Source: Fodinibius salicampi (GTDB taxonomy: Bacteria; Bacteroidota; Rhodothermia; Balneolales; Balneolaceae). From it: DNA of 64,000 nt. The first letter of the stretch is position 1. The number at the start of each line of letters is the position of its first letter. Below the pieces are notes generated by a model. The model saw nothing but the letters and a program-made list of their open reading frames with translations, ran no database searches and was not told the DNA's origin. Below are positions 39,186 to 48,622 of the stretch, in pieces. A program made the translations under genes and the position numbers. The stretch covers positions 496,001 through 560,000 of the forward strand of contig NZ_BAABRS010000001.1 of assembly GCF_039545095.1 (NCBI RefSeq), in the 5' to 3' direction.

Positions 39186-41567
39186 ATGGCAAGTCACGAT
39201 TTTATTCAAAATAATGGGAGCTCTTCAAATGGCACTTCATTTAAAAAGAGCATCTCGCAAAAGGCAAATATAGCTCAACAAGAGCTGATCGATTTTAAAC
39301 GGTTGTTTTCATTAATCAGCAGGTATAAATGGGTATTCTTGCTGTGTATAATCATTTTTGCTTCAGGGGCCTATGCTTATGTGAATTATTATTTGGCACC
39401 TATATATAAAAGCAGTGCTACAGTATTAATAGAAAATACTGAGAGTAACTTACCTGGATCGGAAAGTGAAATAGGACAAATTGTTTCTTCCTCCTTTAGT
39501 ATCGGAAGAGGACAGAATGTGGTACAGAATGCTATTTATCTATTCCAATCTAAGGAACTTTCTAATAGGGTAGCTGAAAAGGTGCTCCAGTTTGATGAAC
39601 AACCGAATGGTAAGAGGTATCCAATTTTTTGGACCAATTACCCGGAGGATTCTACAATGGTATCTTCGGCTACGGTTGCGAGCAGAATTAGAAGTGGCTT
39701 AAAAGTCGAGCGTTCGGAACAAGGCTCTTCACTTCTGGTTGTTTCCTATGAAAGTTATTCTCCCTATGAAACGGCACAGATCGTTAATTTTGCAGTTAAT
39801 GAATACCAAAACCTTTCATTGGCAAAGAAAAAGAAATCGGCTAGTAATGCACATGAGTTTCTTGCCGAAAAAAAGGAGGAATTAAAAGAAGCACTGGACC
39901 GATCAGAACAGCAACTTAGCCAATTTACCGGAAGTCAGGATTTGGTTGCTTTGGAATCTCAGGCAAGTAATGCGGTTAATTCTTTATCGGAATTGGAGGC
40001 CGAACGTCAGTCAATACAGATTCAGCTAGAATCTACTAATACTGCTATCGAAAATTATGAAAACAAAATAGAGTCTATTAAACCGGGTTTATCAGATCAA
40101 TATTCAAAGGCTATTGGACCACAAATAGCAAGTTACCAGCAACAGTTGGCCCAGCTGACAACCCGACGATTTATACTGCTTTCTAATAACCCAAGATTAA
40201 AGGAAAATCCGGATTCGGAACCTGAACTCAAAAAACTAAACGAACAAATTGAGGAACTGCGCTCGGAAATTGAATCCCTAAGTGCCGAAATGTTAGGAGA
40301 AGACGGGCAGTATATTGGATTTGTTGGTGAAAATAGCGGTAATATGGCACAAGAGCTTGGGAATATCCAGAGGCAGCTGATGGAGCTACGGATGCAAAAA
40401 AGTCAATTTGAAGCACAAATTTCTGCCCTGGATCGACGGATCGAACAATCACGTGGATTTTTGGATCGAGTGCCGGACAACAGAGTTCAACTGGCCCGAC
40501 TGGAGCGAACGGTTGAAATGAACCGGGAGCTTTATACTTCTATTTCCCAACAGGAGGCAGAAATAGGTCTTTGGGAACAAACACAAAGTAGCAATGCAAC
40601 AATTTTCGACCATGCTACCGTAAATATGAGCCCGGTTAAACCTCAAAAAACTATATGGTATCTGGGTAGTATCCTTTTGGGATTTTTACTTCCGTTGGCC
40701 ATTATATTGGCAAAGGATTATTTTACTTCAGTTATAAACAGCTCGGAGAAATTAAAATCTTATCCCTATCCATTATTGTCAGTAATTTATCACTATTCTC
40801 TTTTGGAAAGCCGGGGATGGAACTTTAGTAAAAAGAAAGGAAGTGAGAAAGGCGTTTCTGAAGATTTAGTGATGTACCATGATACCACTTCACCTATTGC
40901 TGAGTCTTACCGACGCATGGTAGGTAATCTGTTGTATGGTAACCCCGATCATATACCGAAAACTTTGCTTATTACCAGTAGTGGAGCTGGAGAAGGTAAA
41001 ACTACCCTGACGGCTAATTTAGGATGGGCTCTTGCTGAAATTGGAAAAAAGGTTCTGATTATCGATTGTGATTTTCGTCGGCCTAATTCCCATAAAATGT
41101 TTAATTTGTCTGTTAGTCCGGGATTAACAGAATTAGTTTATGATGAATCTACGGCAGAAAAAGCAATACGATCTACAAAAATGACTGATTTGTATGTTCT
41201 ACCGGCCGGTAAGAAACCTATTCAGCCTGCAAAATTAACTTCAAGCAGTAAATTCAAAGAACTTGTTAAAAAATTAAAAGAAGAATACGATATCGTATTA
41301 TTTGATACTCCTCCTTATGGTATTGTATCCGATATAACTCCAATTATTGGTATGAGTGATCAAATCATTGTTGCGGCTAAATTCAATGAAACTAAAGACG
41401 TGGTTCTTAAAAATACGTTGGAAGACTTAAACAGGGGATATGATGAGAATAATATTGGTCTTGTCTTAACCATGTATAAGCCCAAGAAAAGCAGCGATAG
41501 CTACGAAACGAAAGGGTTATATCAGTACAGGTATCAGGAGTATTACGACTATGCAAAGACGAACTAA
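39186..41567 (+). CDS. Wzc-type polysaccharide co-polymerase with tyrosine kinase domain
   Basis: This 793-aa inner-membrane protein regulates chain length and export of capsule or EPS. It has a cytoplasmic N-terminus, a membrane helix at about 48-68, a large periplasmic region with long coiled-coil segments (about 200-450; EAERQSIQIQLES and similar), a second helix near 493-515 and a C-terminal BY-kinase. The kinase has Walker A SSGAGEGKTTLTANLGWAL near 597-608, Walker A' LIIDCDFRRPN and Walker B IVLFDTPPYGIVSD. The last residues form a tyrosine cluster (YETKGLYQYRYQEYYDYAK), the autophosphorylation region. It opens the polysaccharide locus; the partner Wzb phosphatase is not in the window. 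Confidence 0.94.
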   Translation: MASHDFIQNNGSSSNGTSFKKSISQKANIAQQELIDFKRLFSLISRYKWVFLLCIIIFASGAYAYVNYYLAPIYKSSATVLIENTESNLPGSESEIGQIVSSSFSIGRGQNVVQNAIYLFQSKELSNRVAEKVLQFDEQPNGKRYPIFWTNYPEDSTMVSSATVASRIRSGLKVERSEQGSSLLVVSYESYSPYETAQIVNFAVNEYQNLSLAKKKKSASNAHEFLAEKKEELKEALDRSEQQLSQFTGSQDLVALESQASNAVNSLSELEAERQSIQIQLESTNTAIENYENKIESIKPGLSDQYSKAIGPQIASYQQQLAQLTTRRFILLSNNPRLKENPDSEPELKKLNEQIEELRSEIESLSAEMLGEDGQYIGFVGENSGNMAQELGNIQRQLMELRMQKSQFEAQISALDRRIEQSRGFLDRVPDNRVQLARLERTVEMNRELYTSISQQEAEIGLWEQTQSSNATIFDHATVNMSPVKPQKTIWYLGSILLGFLLPLAIILAKDYFTSVINSSEKLKSYPYPLLSVIYHYSLLESRGWNFSKKKGSEKGVSEDLVMYHDTTSPIAESYRRMVGNLLYGNPDHIPKTLLITSSGAGEGKTTLTANLGWALAEIGKKVLIIDCDFRRPNSHKMFNLSVSPGLTELVYDESTAEKAIRSTKMTDLYVLPAGKKPIQPAKLTSSSKFKELVKKLKEEYDIVLFDTPPYGIVSDITPIIGMSDQIIVAAKFNETKDVVLKNTLEDLNRGYDENNIGLVLTMYKPKKSSDSYETKGLYQYRYQEYYDYAKTN

Positions 41568-41617
41568 CTTCCTGACAATATTATTAAATCAAAAAATAAA
41601 TATATTATTATAGCATT

Positions 41618-42145
41618 ATGACCTTTAAGAAATGGATTAAATATGTATTGAGTACTTTGTTAGTATTAGTAGTAACTCTCCCCGCATTTGGTCAGTTTGA
41701 TGAGTTTAATAATGTGAATCCTGGGTTTATCAAAATTACTAATACGGGTCAGTTAGCTGATACATTAAGTTTATGGGGAGATGTGGGGCGTTCTGGACGT
41801 TATATCATTCCGCAAGGGACAACAGCTCTTGAATTAATATCATATGGCGGGGGATTTGGTGGTACCCGTCTTAATGGGAATAATTCCGCTTTTGCAAGAA
41901 TACAGATGAGAGTAAGTATATCGAGATTTAATGAACAGCTAAACAGAGAGGAGGTGGACCATTTCAGTTTTAGACATGGAGATCCGGTTCCCCAGGGGTT
42001 GCGTACTTATCAGCTTTCTAGTGAGGATGTGGTAACGCTACAGGTTAAACGTAAACCTTCATTTATAGATGTACTGGGTGTTGTGGGACCAATTCTTTCT
42101 ACTATTACAACCAGTTATTTTATATACACAGAAATTATTAAATAA
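41618..42145 (+). CDS. Small SLBB-like periplasmic protein with C-terminal membrane helix
   Basis: This 175-aa protein has a signal peptide (VLSTLLVLVVTLPAFGQ, cleavage near residue 26). A single SLBB-like unit follows at about 48-80 (SLWGDVGRSGRYIIPQGTT, then LELISYGGG). The tail ends in a hydrophobic helix (VLGVVGPILSTITTSYFIYTE). It lacks the N-terminal polysaccharide-export domain of Wza and is much shorter, so it could be an accessory of the exporter rather than the pore itself. It lies 50 bases after the Wzc-like gene and is followed by a terminator, so these two form a unit. Confidence 0.7.
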   Translation: MTFKKWIKYVLSTLLVLVVTLPAFGQFDEFNNVNPGFIKITNTGQLADTLSLWGDVGRSGRYIIPQGTTALELISYGGGFGGTRLNGNNSAFARIQMRVSISRFNEQLNREEVDHFSFRHGDPVPQGLRTYQLSSEDVVTLQVKRKPSFIDVLGVVGPILSTITTSYFIYTEIIK

Positions 42146-42150
42146 AGAAT

Positions 42151-42180
42151 AAAGGGAAGTCTGAGTTAAGACTTCCCTTT
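42151..42180 (+). terminator. Hairpin terminator after the SLBB-like gene
   Basis: A perfect 12-bp stem (arms 42151-42162 and 42169-42180) with a 6-base loop lies 5 bases after the stop codon. The T-run after it is short, so termination may be partial. Confidence 0.7.
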
Positions 42181-42245
42181 ACTTGATTTTGATATTTGTA
42201 CCTATCGTTTCAATTGGCAAATCAGCTTAAATTGTATATATGAAG

Positions 42246-43095
42246 TGGTCCCCTAAGTTTAGACAATTGGTTAAGTACATGATTTGGTAGATAGATTAGT
42301 AAGGATACCCAAATATTGCCGGCAGCATTCTATAGTGGGTGGAATGGATACGCTGGCGATTGTAGTACACTTCAATATATACACTTCTCGTTGAATGGCT
42401 GTGTGGGTCAATGATGGATGTATTAGGGCTTCGTTTCTTAGGATGGGGAAGAAATTTCTCCACCAGAGTATTATCCCAACAGTTCCCCTTAGCAGAACTT
42501 GCTAGCAATCATTTCCGAGAGAGCCAGTAATCGGAGTAATTCCACGAGGCATATTAGCTTTCCCAAGACGAGTGAAGGATCCGCGTCCCTAACAGATGCC
42601 CGCTAGCCTATGGCCATTCGAAGAGCATCGATATCCAGCCGTTTATGCAGGCTCTTTTGTATGGACTATCCGATCACTCGTCGAGAATAAAGGTCCTACG
42701 ACCACTGTCAGATAGATCCAATCCAGACCACTAAGGCAGGTCGGTCAATATCCTGTTGGCGGTAGCGACTCGGAAACCTCTGCGGCAGAAGATTTTCACA
42801 ATCGGCGGTTACCATAGCAGCGCTTGGGTCTATTTTCCCGCAATCCCAGAATATTCTCAAACAGCTAACGGTCATGGTCTCCCCGAAAGGCTTCCCCGGT
42901 GGGGGCAACGGTAATAGCTGCTGGGAGAAACCTCCATGGCCTTGCTCAGGCGCCGGATGGCAGATCGTTTTATGGGATCGATCAATCAATACCTTAGCAG
43001 TAGCGCGGAGCAAGGATAACTGCAGCTTTTTTAAAAGCATTCTTCAGCTCAAGGTTGTAGAGGTTTTCTTTCAAATTAGCTAGCCCTTAACCCTT
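42246..43095 (-). mobile_element. Decayed IS3-family element (OrfB remnant and one terminal end)
   Basis: On the minus strand the reading frames, broken by several frameshifts and stops, spell parts of an IS3-family transposase. ENLYNLELKNAFKKA resembles the end of OrfA. Near the 3' end come KGNCWDNTLVEKF (residues around the catalytic Glu) and YIEVYYNRQRIHS. The end at 42246 begins TGGTCCCCTAAGTTTAGACA, the TG...CA type of IS3 terminus. No matching opposite end was found and the OrfA N-terminus is missing, so the element is truncated. No intact transposase remains. Confidence 0.75.
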
Positions 43096-43119
43096 GGGCA
43101 TCCCGCTTACTAAGATATA

Positions 43120-44185
43120 TGGATTTCAAAGCTCCCCTTTTTTTCGGACCACAGAAAAATAGAGGATCTCGGTTGAAGTAGTAGTTCTACCGCTGCTTTA
43201 TACCCCAGCGACCAGTGGGGTCGGTTGTGTTTATAATCGTATTTCCATTACTGGGTTTTCTGTCGTACTTCGCTTAGCGTTTTGAATATATAAGCATTCA
43301 ACAGCTCTGACTGCCGTTGAGCCGTTTGACATAGGCATTTTGCGTTGGTTTGCTTAGCTGGATAAAGGCCAACGTCTTGTTATGATACTTGCACCAAAGG
43401 GTCTAATTTGTGAGAGGTAACCCCCGGGCCTTTATCCATCCGAATCATCTATGGGAGCCCACGAGACTCTTTCAGGTTTTCGAACATGCGAATGACTCGC
43501 AGGGCTGGTATAGAATATCTGTTTTGATCCAAAGCACTTGAGGCTGGAGTCATCGATCCCATTGAGCATGTGGAACGTACGTCCACCACAGAGACTTTCA
43601 TGCATAAAATCCAGACTTCATACCTGGTTAGAGCCTTCGGGCTGGAACAGTTGTTGCTTAGCTCTTACGTGTAGTCACTTCTTCGATCGGCGGCGGATAT
43701 TAAGCACCAAGGCCGTATAGATCCGATACACCTGCTTGTGATTCTCGGGATATCCCATTGTCCCCAGGCGGTAGTAACATTGCCAGAAGCTCGTCAATAA
43801 TTGATTGATCACCTCTCGGTTTGCGCTCGTATCCGAGGTATGCCAACGGCTTTACAACTCTGATGTATGCTCTCCTTATGCTGCTGGCGGATATACGTGA
43901 CCATTACTCATCTGCGGTCAGAAGCTTATCCTTTTCTAGAGAGCATCTTTGAGTAGTGCATGATGGACGAGACTCAGGTTTGCGTATATACACCTAAGCT
44001 TGGAATCTTCTTTTTTTAAGTTCATTAATGCGATCCAACTTATGCTGAGTCCTCCATACTTGGCTTATCAGTTGTAGAAGGTCCCGACGCTGATGTCAGG
44101 CCTACAACAAATGTCTCGGACCTTCAGTCCCTGCTCCGGTTTGTTGAGAATAAAGATGATTCGGGATTTGCTAAGTTATGATTTT
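43120..44185 (-). mobile_element. Second decayed IS3-family element, IS407/IS51-like
   Basis: A different transposase lies further up the minus strand, with many lesions. SKSRIIFILNKPEQGLKVRD (44170-44111) is an OrfA helix-turn-helix start. DFMHESLCGGRTFHMLNGID (43612-43553) contains the first catalytic Asp region of an IS407-type OrfB, and NRPHWSLGYK (about 43230-43200) the end. Stop codons and frame changes occur throughout. Termini were not identified with confidence. With the neighbouring remnant it makes about 2 kb of fossil mobile DNA between two parts of the polysaccharide locus; no coding gene is supported here. Confidence 0.7.
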
Positions 44186-44308
44186 TTTACAGTTGAAAGG
44201 AGTCAATTTTATCAACTCTCGGGTAAGCTTACAGTCCAAGTTTCTAAGAAAGAACAGTTATATAGAGATAAATAGAAAAAATAACTTCAGGAAATAGAGC
44301 GATAAAAA

Positions 44309-44339
44309 AACGAAAGGCAGATATTCTGCCTTTCGTTTT
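44309..44339. terminator. Strong bidirectional terminator
   Basis: A perfect 13-bp stem (arms 44309-44321 and 44325-44337, 3-base loop) has an A-run on the left and a T-run on the right. It lies about 95 bases beyond the stop of the minus-strand lipoprotein gene and would end its transcription. Confidence 0.85.
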
Positions 44340-44432
44340 AATGGTAGGTATTATTAATAAGTTAATTAGCAGGCGCCAATAAGCAATTAAACTAGGAATC
44401 TATTCTGTGCTCTGATCACATTTGGCACTCTA

Positions 44433-45611
44433 CTATTCAATTGCTTTTCCTCCAACTACCCCATGGGCAGCAATGTAATATTCGTTATTTTCGCATGCTG
44501 CTATTTGATTATTTTCGAAGTCGTTTTCAGACCCAATTTCTAAACTGAAAGTATATTCTGAGAATAATTCATCCGGTTCGTACTTAAAAGGAAATTGTCC
44601 GGGTGTAGTAGTATTCTGGCCACCTTCCTCTTCATAACTACAACCTATCCAAAGGTGAGCTTCTTCATACAAATATCCTCCTGTAGCAGCATAAGTTATT
44701 GAAAGTTCGCTTTGATTAAGGGAAACGTTCAACCAACCAACCCAGAGATCTTCTAAGTCTTCAGCCGTATATGTTCCATCATCCTTGCCTGCTCCAGCAA
44801 TAAGGGGTGTTGAAGAAGCAAAGTTATTTTCTTCATTCAAGGTGGTGACATATACCCATCCCCATTTACCGCTACTATCTTTTCTGAAGTTAATTTCTCC
44901 GAAAGCCCAAAATGTTTCATCACAGGGCACAATAACTGTTTGGGTATCAGAATCGGTCTCTACAACACAGATCTCTTTTTCCAGTTCGTCATATGATTGA
45001 GCAGTTAATCCGTCACTCTTCGATTTCTGAGTTGTTTGATTCTTCACCTCTGCAACAATATTTCTAACTTGCTCCTTACTAAAGTTAAATTCTCCGTTGG
45101 TAACCATTCGGCTTGGAATGTCATCTACGGATATTTTATCCAGATCAAATTTTGGGAAATCCCGGAGGGCCCAAATAGCAACCTGTATTTCTCGATAAGT
45201 TATATCAGGATTATTAGCCAGTAAATGGTCTTTTATTCCTAGTAACCGACGAATAGGTTGCCAGCGCTCATCTTCAGCTAATGAAAGCTTAAGGTTTTCC
45301 TGTACTTGTCCGTCAGAATCTATTGGTTTATCATAGGCGATACACCAGCCTTCATAAATGCCATTATTAATATAATTATTAGGCTCTATATTGCTAAAAT
45401 CCATCGTAAAGTAACTGTTAGTACCTTTATTGACTTTTAAATCTACATTTTGGGCACCTTCAATAGCAGTTACCTTTGGTACAGTTTCCAAAGAATCCTC
45501 AATACCTGTTGTAGAGTTATCTTCGCAACCCGTAAGATAAATACCTCCGATTACTAGAAGTGAAACACTAAGTATAACTCTCTTTATTTTCATCATTTTA
45601 TTTTTCCTCAC
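44433..45611 (-). CDS. Putative lipoprotein with a thioester-domain-like segment
   Basis: This 392-aa protein has a lipoprotein signal (SLLVIGGIYLTGCEDN, lipobox Cys near residue 29). In the middle are YEGWCIAYDKP (about 87-97) and ITYREIQVAIWALRD (about 136-150). This is the Cys...Gln-x-x-[IV]W arrangement seen in thioester (TED-type) surface domains, where Cys and Gln can form an internal thioester. That is inference from motif only. The C-terminal half (about 240-392) is beta-rich, with a GWLNVSLNQSELSITYAATGG-like strand pattern (in pieces) and a Cys-containing YYIAAHGVVGG end. It lies next to an OMP gene on the same strand. The function is unknown. Confidence 0.6.
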   Translation of the reverse strand: MRKNKMMKIKRVILSVSLLVIGGIYLTGCEDNSTTGIEDSLETVPKVTAIEGAQNVDLKVNKGTNSYFTMDFSNIEPNNYINNGIYEGWCIAYDKPIDSDGQVQENLKLSLAEDERWQPIRRLLGIKDHLLANNPDITYREIQVAIWALRDFPKFDLDKISVDDIPSRMVTNGEFNFSKEQVRNIVAEVKNQTTQKSKSDGLTAQSYDELEKEICVVETDSDTQTVIVPCDETFWAFGEINFRKDSSGKWGWVYVTTLNEENNFASSTPLIAGAGKDDGTYTAEDLEDLWVGWLNVSLNQSELSITYAATGGYLYEEAHLWIGCSYEEEGGQNTTTPGQFPFKYEPDELFSEYTFSLEIGSENDFENNQIAACENNEYYIAAHGVVGGKAIE

Positions 45612-45777
45612 CCATTATTAGTTTTTTATTTAGCCAAGCAACTCTTTTTAAAAGAATATGTTTTATGTTAAGAAAACAGCTTGCCTTACTAAAGTTAATT
45701 CTTCTTAATAATTAGTTGTTGCAGGCTTTTGTAAGCAGATATAATTTAATCCAACTTCATCATATTTTGATTATTTC

Positions 45778-46497
45778 CTAGAAAAGAAAGTATATATCAA
45801 AAGTGAAGGCGATGTTTTGAGGATCATAATTTTTTCCCGAATTGTCTGAAAATCCTACCAGTCCTAGGAGAGCCTGTAATTCAACACCAACTTTAGTATT
45901 TAATCCATATTCAAGTCCACCCCCGATGATAGCGCCAGCCTCGTAAGGAGTATAAAGATGAGTTACATCATCCGAGAAACTATTTTCAAATTCTATACCT
46001 ATTGGTGCTCCCCGATTTGTGCCAGTGAAAGTAGCATCAATAAGATATCCTCCATAAATACCAGTCGAAATGTGATACGTAGTTTCTGCCCAAGGCCGAG
46101 GAAATTCGGCACGATCAGGAGGAGTGGTTGTAAATTGAAATAGAATAGGAAGCTGAAAATAGGTGAGGTCTGTCCTGCTTTCGGATTCAAATTCGAAATT
46201 GTTGTATAGGAATGTATCAGAATAACTGGCTCCAACTTGAGTAAGCGTCGGTTCAAGCTGCATTCGGACGTTGCGGCCAAATATCTGCCTGTAAATAAGC
46301 CCTGCGTTATATCCTTCTGTGAATTCAGGTGAAAAATTCAGCTCTGTGTCTCCAAACTGATATGTAAAGTCATTAATGTGAGTGCTGAGATTAAATCCCA
46401 CAGAGGCCCCCAGGCCTACATTTTGGGCATAGGATATATGGCTCCAGAAAGGAACCATAAAAAGTAATAGAGTGAATAACTGAAATCTCTTTTTCAT
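45778..46497 (-). CDS. PorT-like outer-membrane beta-barrel protein
   Basis: This 239-aa protein has a signal peptide (FTLLLFMVPFWSHISYAQ) followed by VGLGASVGFNLSTHINDF, the start of a small outer-membrane barrel of the PorT type. Alternating polar and hydrophobic strands run to the final FTFDIYFLF with terminal Phe. It begins 35 bases after the HAD-IIIC gene on the same strand, so the two may be co-transcribed. The upstream side of the lipoprotein gene is 166 bases away. No specific function can be assigned. Confidence 0.75.
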   Translation of the reverse strand: MKKRFQLFTLLLFMVPFWSHISYAQNVGLGASVGFNLSTHINDFTYQFGDTELNFSPEFTEGYNAGLIYRQIFGRNVRMQLEPTLTQVGASYSDTFLYNNFEFESESRTDLTYFQLPILFQFTTTPPDRAEFPRPWAETTYHISTGIYGGYLIDATFTGTNRGAPIGIEFENSFSDDVTHLYTPYEAGAIIGGGLEYGLNTKVGVELQALLGLVGFSDNSGKNYDPQNIAFTFDIYFLF

Positions 46498-46532
46498 AGT
46501 ATAAAGTACATTAAAGCAATCAGAAAAAAACG

Positions 46533-48416
46533 TTATTTTAACAGTTTCTTTAGTGTTGATCTATATATGGTTTTGGTTAACTTATTATTGACTGCCGGGT
46601 TCGTGAGAAACTTATTTTTGAGTATCTTTTTATAAAACTGGTATTTAATAGCCATATCTGTTTTTAAATCCCGGTCTACTTTAAATCTGATTTGATCCCC
46701 AAGTATTGAGATAATTTGATCTGACATCTTTTTATAAACACGCCTGTTAAAGTGCCGGATAGTTGTTCCCATATCCGATTGGGAGCTCGCAAGTTTCCTT
46801 ACATCCACTAAGTAGCAGTTTGACGCTTGATTGATAAATTCATCAAGTGCATTGTTCATTTCTTTATGTCTTTGGAGGGCAGCGGGCTCTCCTTCAGGAT
46901 CGGGATTTATTTCAGCTCCATTAATAAATATGATAGGGAGATTAGCAGAAAGAGTATCCCTTAATTTATGAAGCATTTCTTTAAACTCTTTAGGGGAGAG
47001 TAAACCTTCGTGGTCATAATGATTATCAAATTCTTCTATAAATGTGTTGGGATTTTCTATTCCCCGGCTTTCAAGGTATTCAATCATTTTCTGATTCTCT
47101 GTTTTGAAAGTCAACAGATGATCATATTCTCCCCATGCAATTCGGAATCCATATTTTTTATGTCGATATACATTTTGACCATAATTAGCAACCACGCTAT
47201 ATATCAAAGCGTTGTAGTTTTCGCGAAAAACTTTGTTCTCCAAGTTATGTTGACTTAGGAATGGAAGTTCTTCTAGTAAATTGAGATGATGTTCATCCTT
47301 TATGAATTTACTATTTAAGATCGTGATAAGGTGATCTGGAAATTCGGGAAGGTTATCTTTCCCCACTTCGACTACATTTTTTTGGATGTGTTTCGAATAG
47401 GCCTGAAGGTAATATAAAACAGATCCAAGCTCACAGCTCCCCGTAAATAATAGCTTTGTTGAATAATCAGTATCTTGTTCCTTCAATTCAGGGGAGGATG
47501 AATCCTTTGTATCTGTACTCTGTAGCTGTTCACTGATCCAGTCAATGTCCGAATCCTCTGTTAGCGATATAGCCACGTCTCCTTTAATATCAATATCCGG
47601 GTATTTGAGTTTTTGATAGACGAATTGTTCAACTCCGAGGTTTAAAATGCGACAGGAGAAGACAAAATGAGTGAGTTTATGGTGATCTAAATCGTATTGA
47701 ACAAATCCTACAATCCCGTAATCACCAAATTTATCTTTTACCTTAAGTGCAAAGGACAAATTGGTTTGATCATTGATAACCATTTCTACCTGTTGAGGAC
47801 TTAGCCGTTTCTTCGTAAAGTTCAGTTGGTTCGTACGGGAAATAAGTTCATGAATACGTTCCTTTATTGGAGAAAGATCTTCGATATAGGTTACTTGAAT
47901 ATTTGAATCTCTGAGAAATGCTACATTGGAAGAATACTTTTCCTGCTCCTCCGATTTTTCTTCTAGCAACTTATACTGTTTTAACCGGGAATGGCCCCTG
48001 TCATCTTTCCCTTCAAGAGCCTGGTGGGTCATGTTTTTTAAGATAAAATCCGGTGATTTAGTCCAAATATTTTTATTGTAATACTTAACTTCTTCGCGGT
48101 TAAGGTGGTTGTCATCCAGAAACAGTACATTTTCTGCTCTAAGTTGACAATTCTCAATAATCTGCTTTACCTGTTGTCCTTTTGCCTGCCAGCTTATTGA
48201 GGGGAAAACAAAATACTCCCATACATCCAAGTCAATAAGCTTTTCTTTTGCCTGCTCAAAATCATTTTTTGAGCATATGCTGTTAATGATCCCCCTGGAT
48301 GTGAGTGTTTTCAGAATATCAATATTCTTTTCTTTTGCAACCACTCCTTCTTCTGAAAGCGTCCCCTCCCAAAAGGTTTCGTCCAGATCCCAGATAACTA
48401 GTTTTATTTTTTCCAT
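46533..48416 (-). CDS. FkbH-like HAD-IIIC family protein with C-terminal SGNH-like domain
   Basis: This 627-aa protein starts with a HAD-superfamily IIIC domain: IWDLDETFWEGTLSEEG has the two catalytic Asp (10 and 12), and FLDDNHLNREEV is the late acidic motif. A GNAT-like middle part follows (DKFGDYGIVGFVQYD, about 230-245). The C-terminal region from about 315 (LLFTGSCELGSVLYYLQ) to NGAEINPD and RHFNRRVYKKMSDQ resembles a GSC-type variant of an SGNH hydrolase fold. FkbH-like proteins activate 3-carbon acyl groups on carrier proteins in polyketide and surface-glycan pathways. Here no ACP is adjacent, but the polysaccharide locus is. The role is inferred. Confidence 0.75.
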   Translation of the reverse strand: MEKIKLVIWDLDETFWEGTLSEEGVVAKEKNIDILKTLTSRGIINSICSKNDFEQAKEKLIDLDVWEYFVFPSISWQAKGQQVKQIIENCQLRAENVLFLDDNHLNREEVKYYNKNIWTKSPDFILKNMTHQALEGKDDRGHSRLKQYKLLEEKSEEQEKYSSNVAFLRDSNIQVTYIEDLSPIKERIHELISRTNQLNFTKKRLSPQQVEMVINDQTNLSFALKVKDKFGDYGIVGFVQYDLDHHKLTHFVFSCRILNLGVEQFVYQKLKYPDIDIKGDVAISLTEDSDIDWISEQLQSTDTKDSSSPELKEQDTDYSTKLLFTGSCELGSVLYYLQAYSKHIQKNVVEVGKDNLPEFPDHLITILNSKFIKDEHHLNLLEELPFLSQHNLENKVFRENYNALIYSVVANYGQNVYRHKKYGFRIAWGEYDHLLTFKTENQKMIEYLESRGIENPNTFIEEFDNHYDHEGLLSPKEFKEMLHKLRDTLSANLPIIFINGAEINPDPEGEPAALQRHKEMNNALDEFINQASNCYLVDVRKLASSQSDMGTTIRHFNRRVYKKMSDQIISILGDQIRFKVDRDLKTDMAIKYQFYKKILKNKFLTNPAVNNKLTKTIYRSTLKKLLK

Positions 48417-48622
48417 AATGAATAGACCGAGCCAACTTTTAAAACTGATTTTTTAGATAGGTAAATAAAAATAAAATCAGCTGCAAAATAAGAAGCGAAC
48501 CTTAAGAAATATTAATGTCATTTGTCTGTAAAATATAGGAGTTTATGTGATGTCAGGAGAGAAGAAATTTTATAATAGGTTGATTACAGACGAAATAAAA
48601 CGAATAAAAGTTTATTAAAGGT

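Noticed and set aside
42708-43083. Open frames on both strands within the IS remnants
   Set aside because: They are out of frame with, or broken pieces of, decayed transposases and carry no domain of their own.
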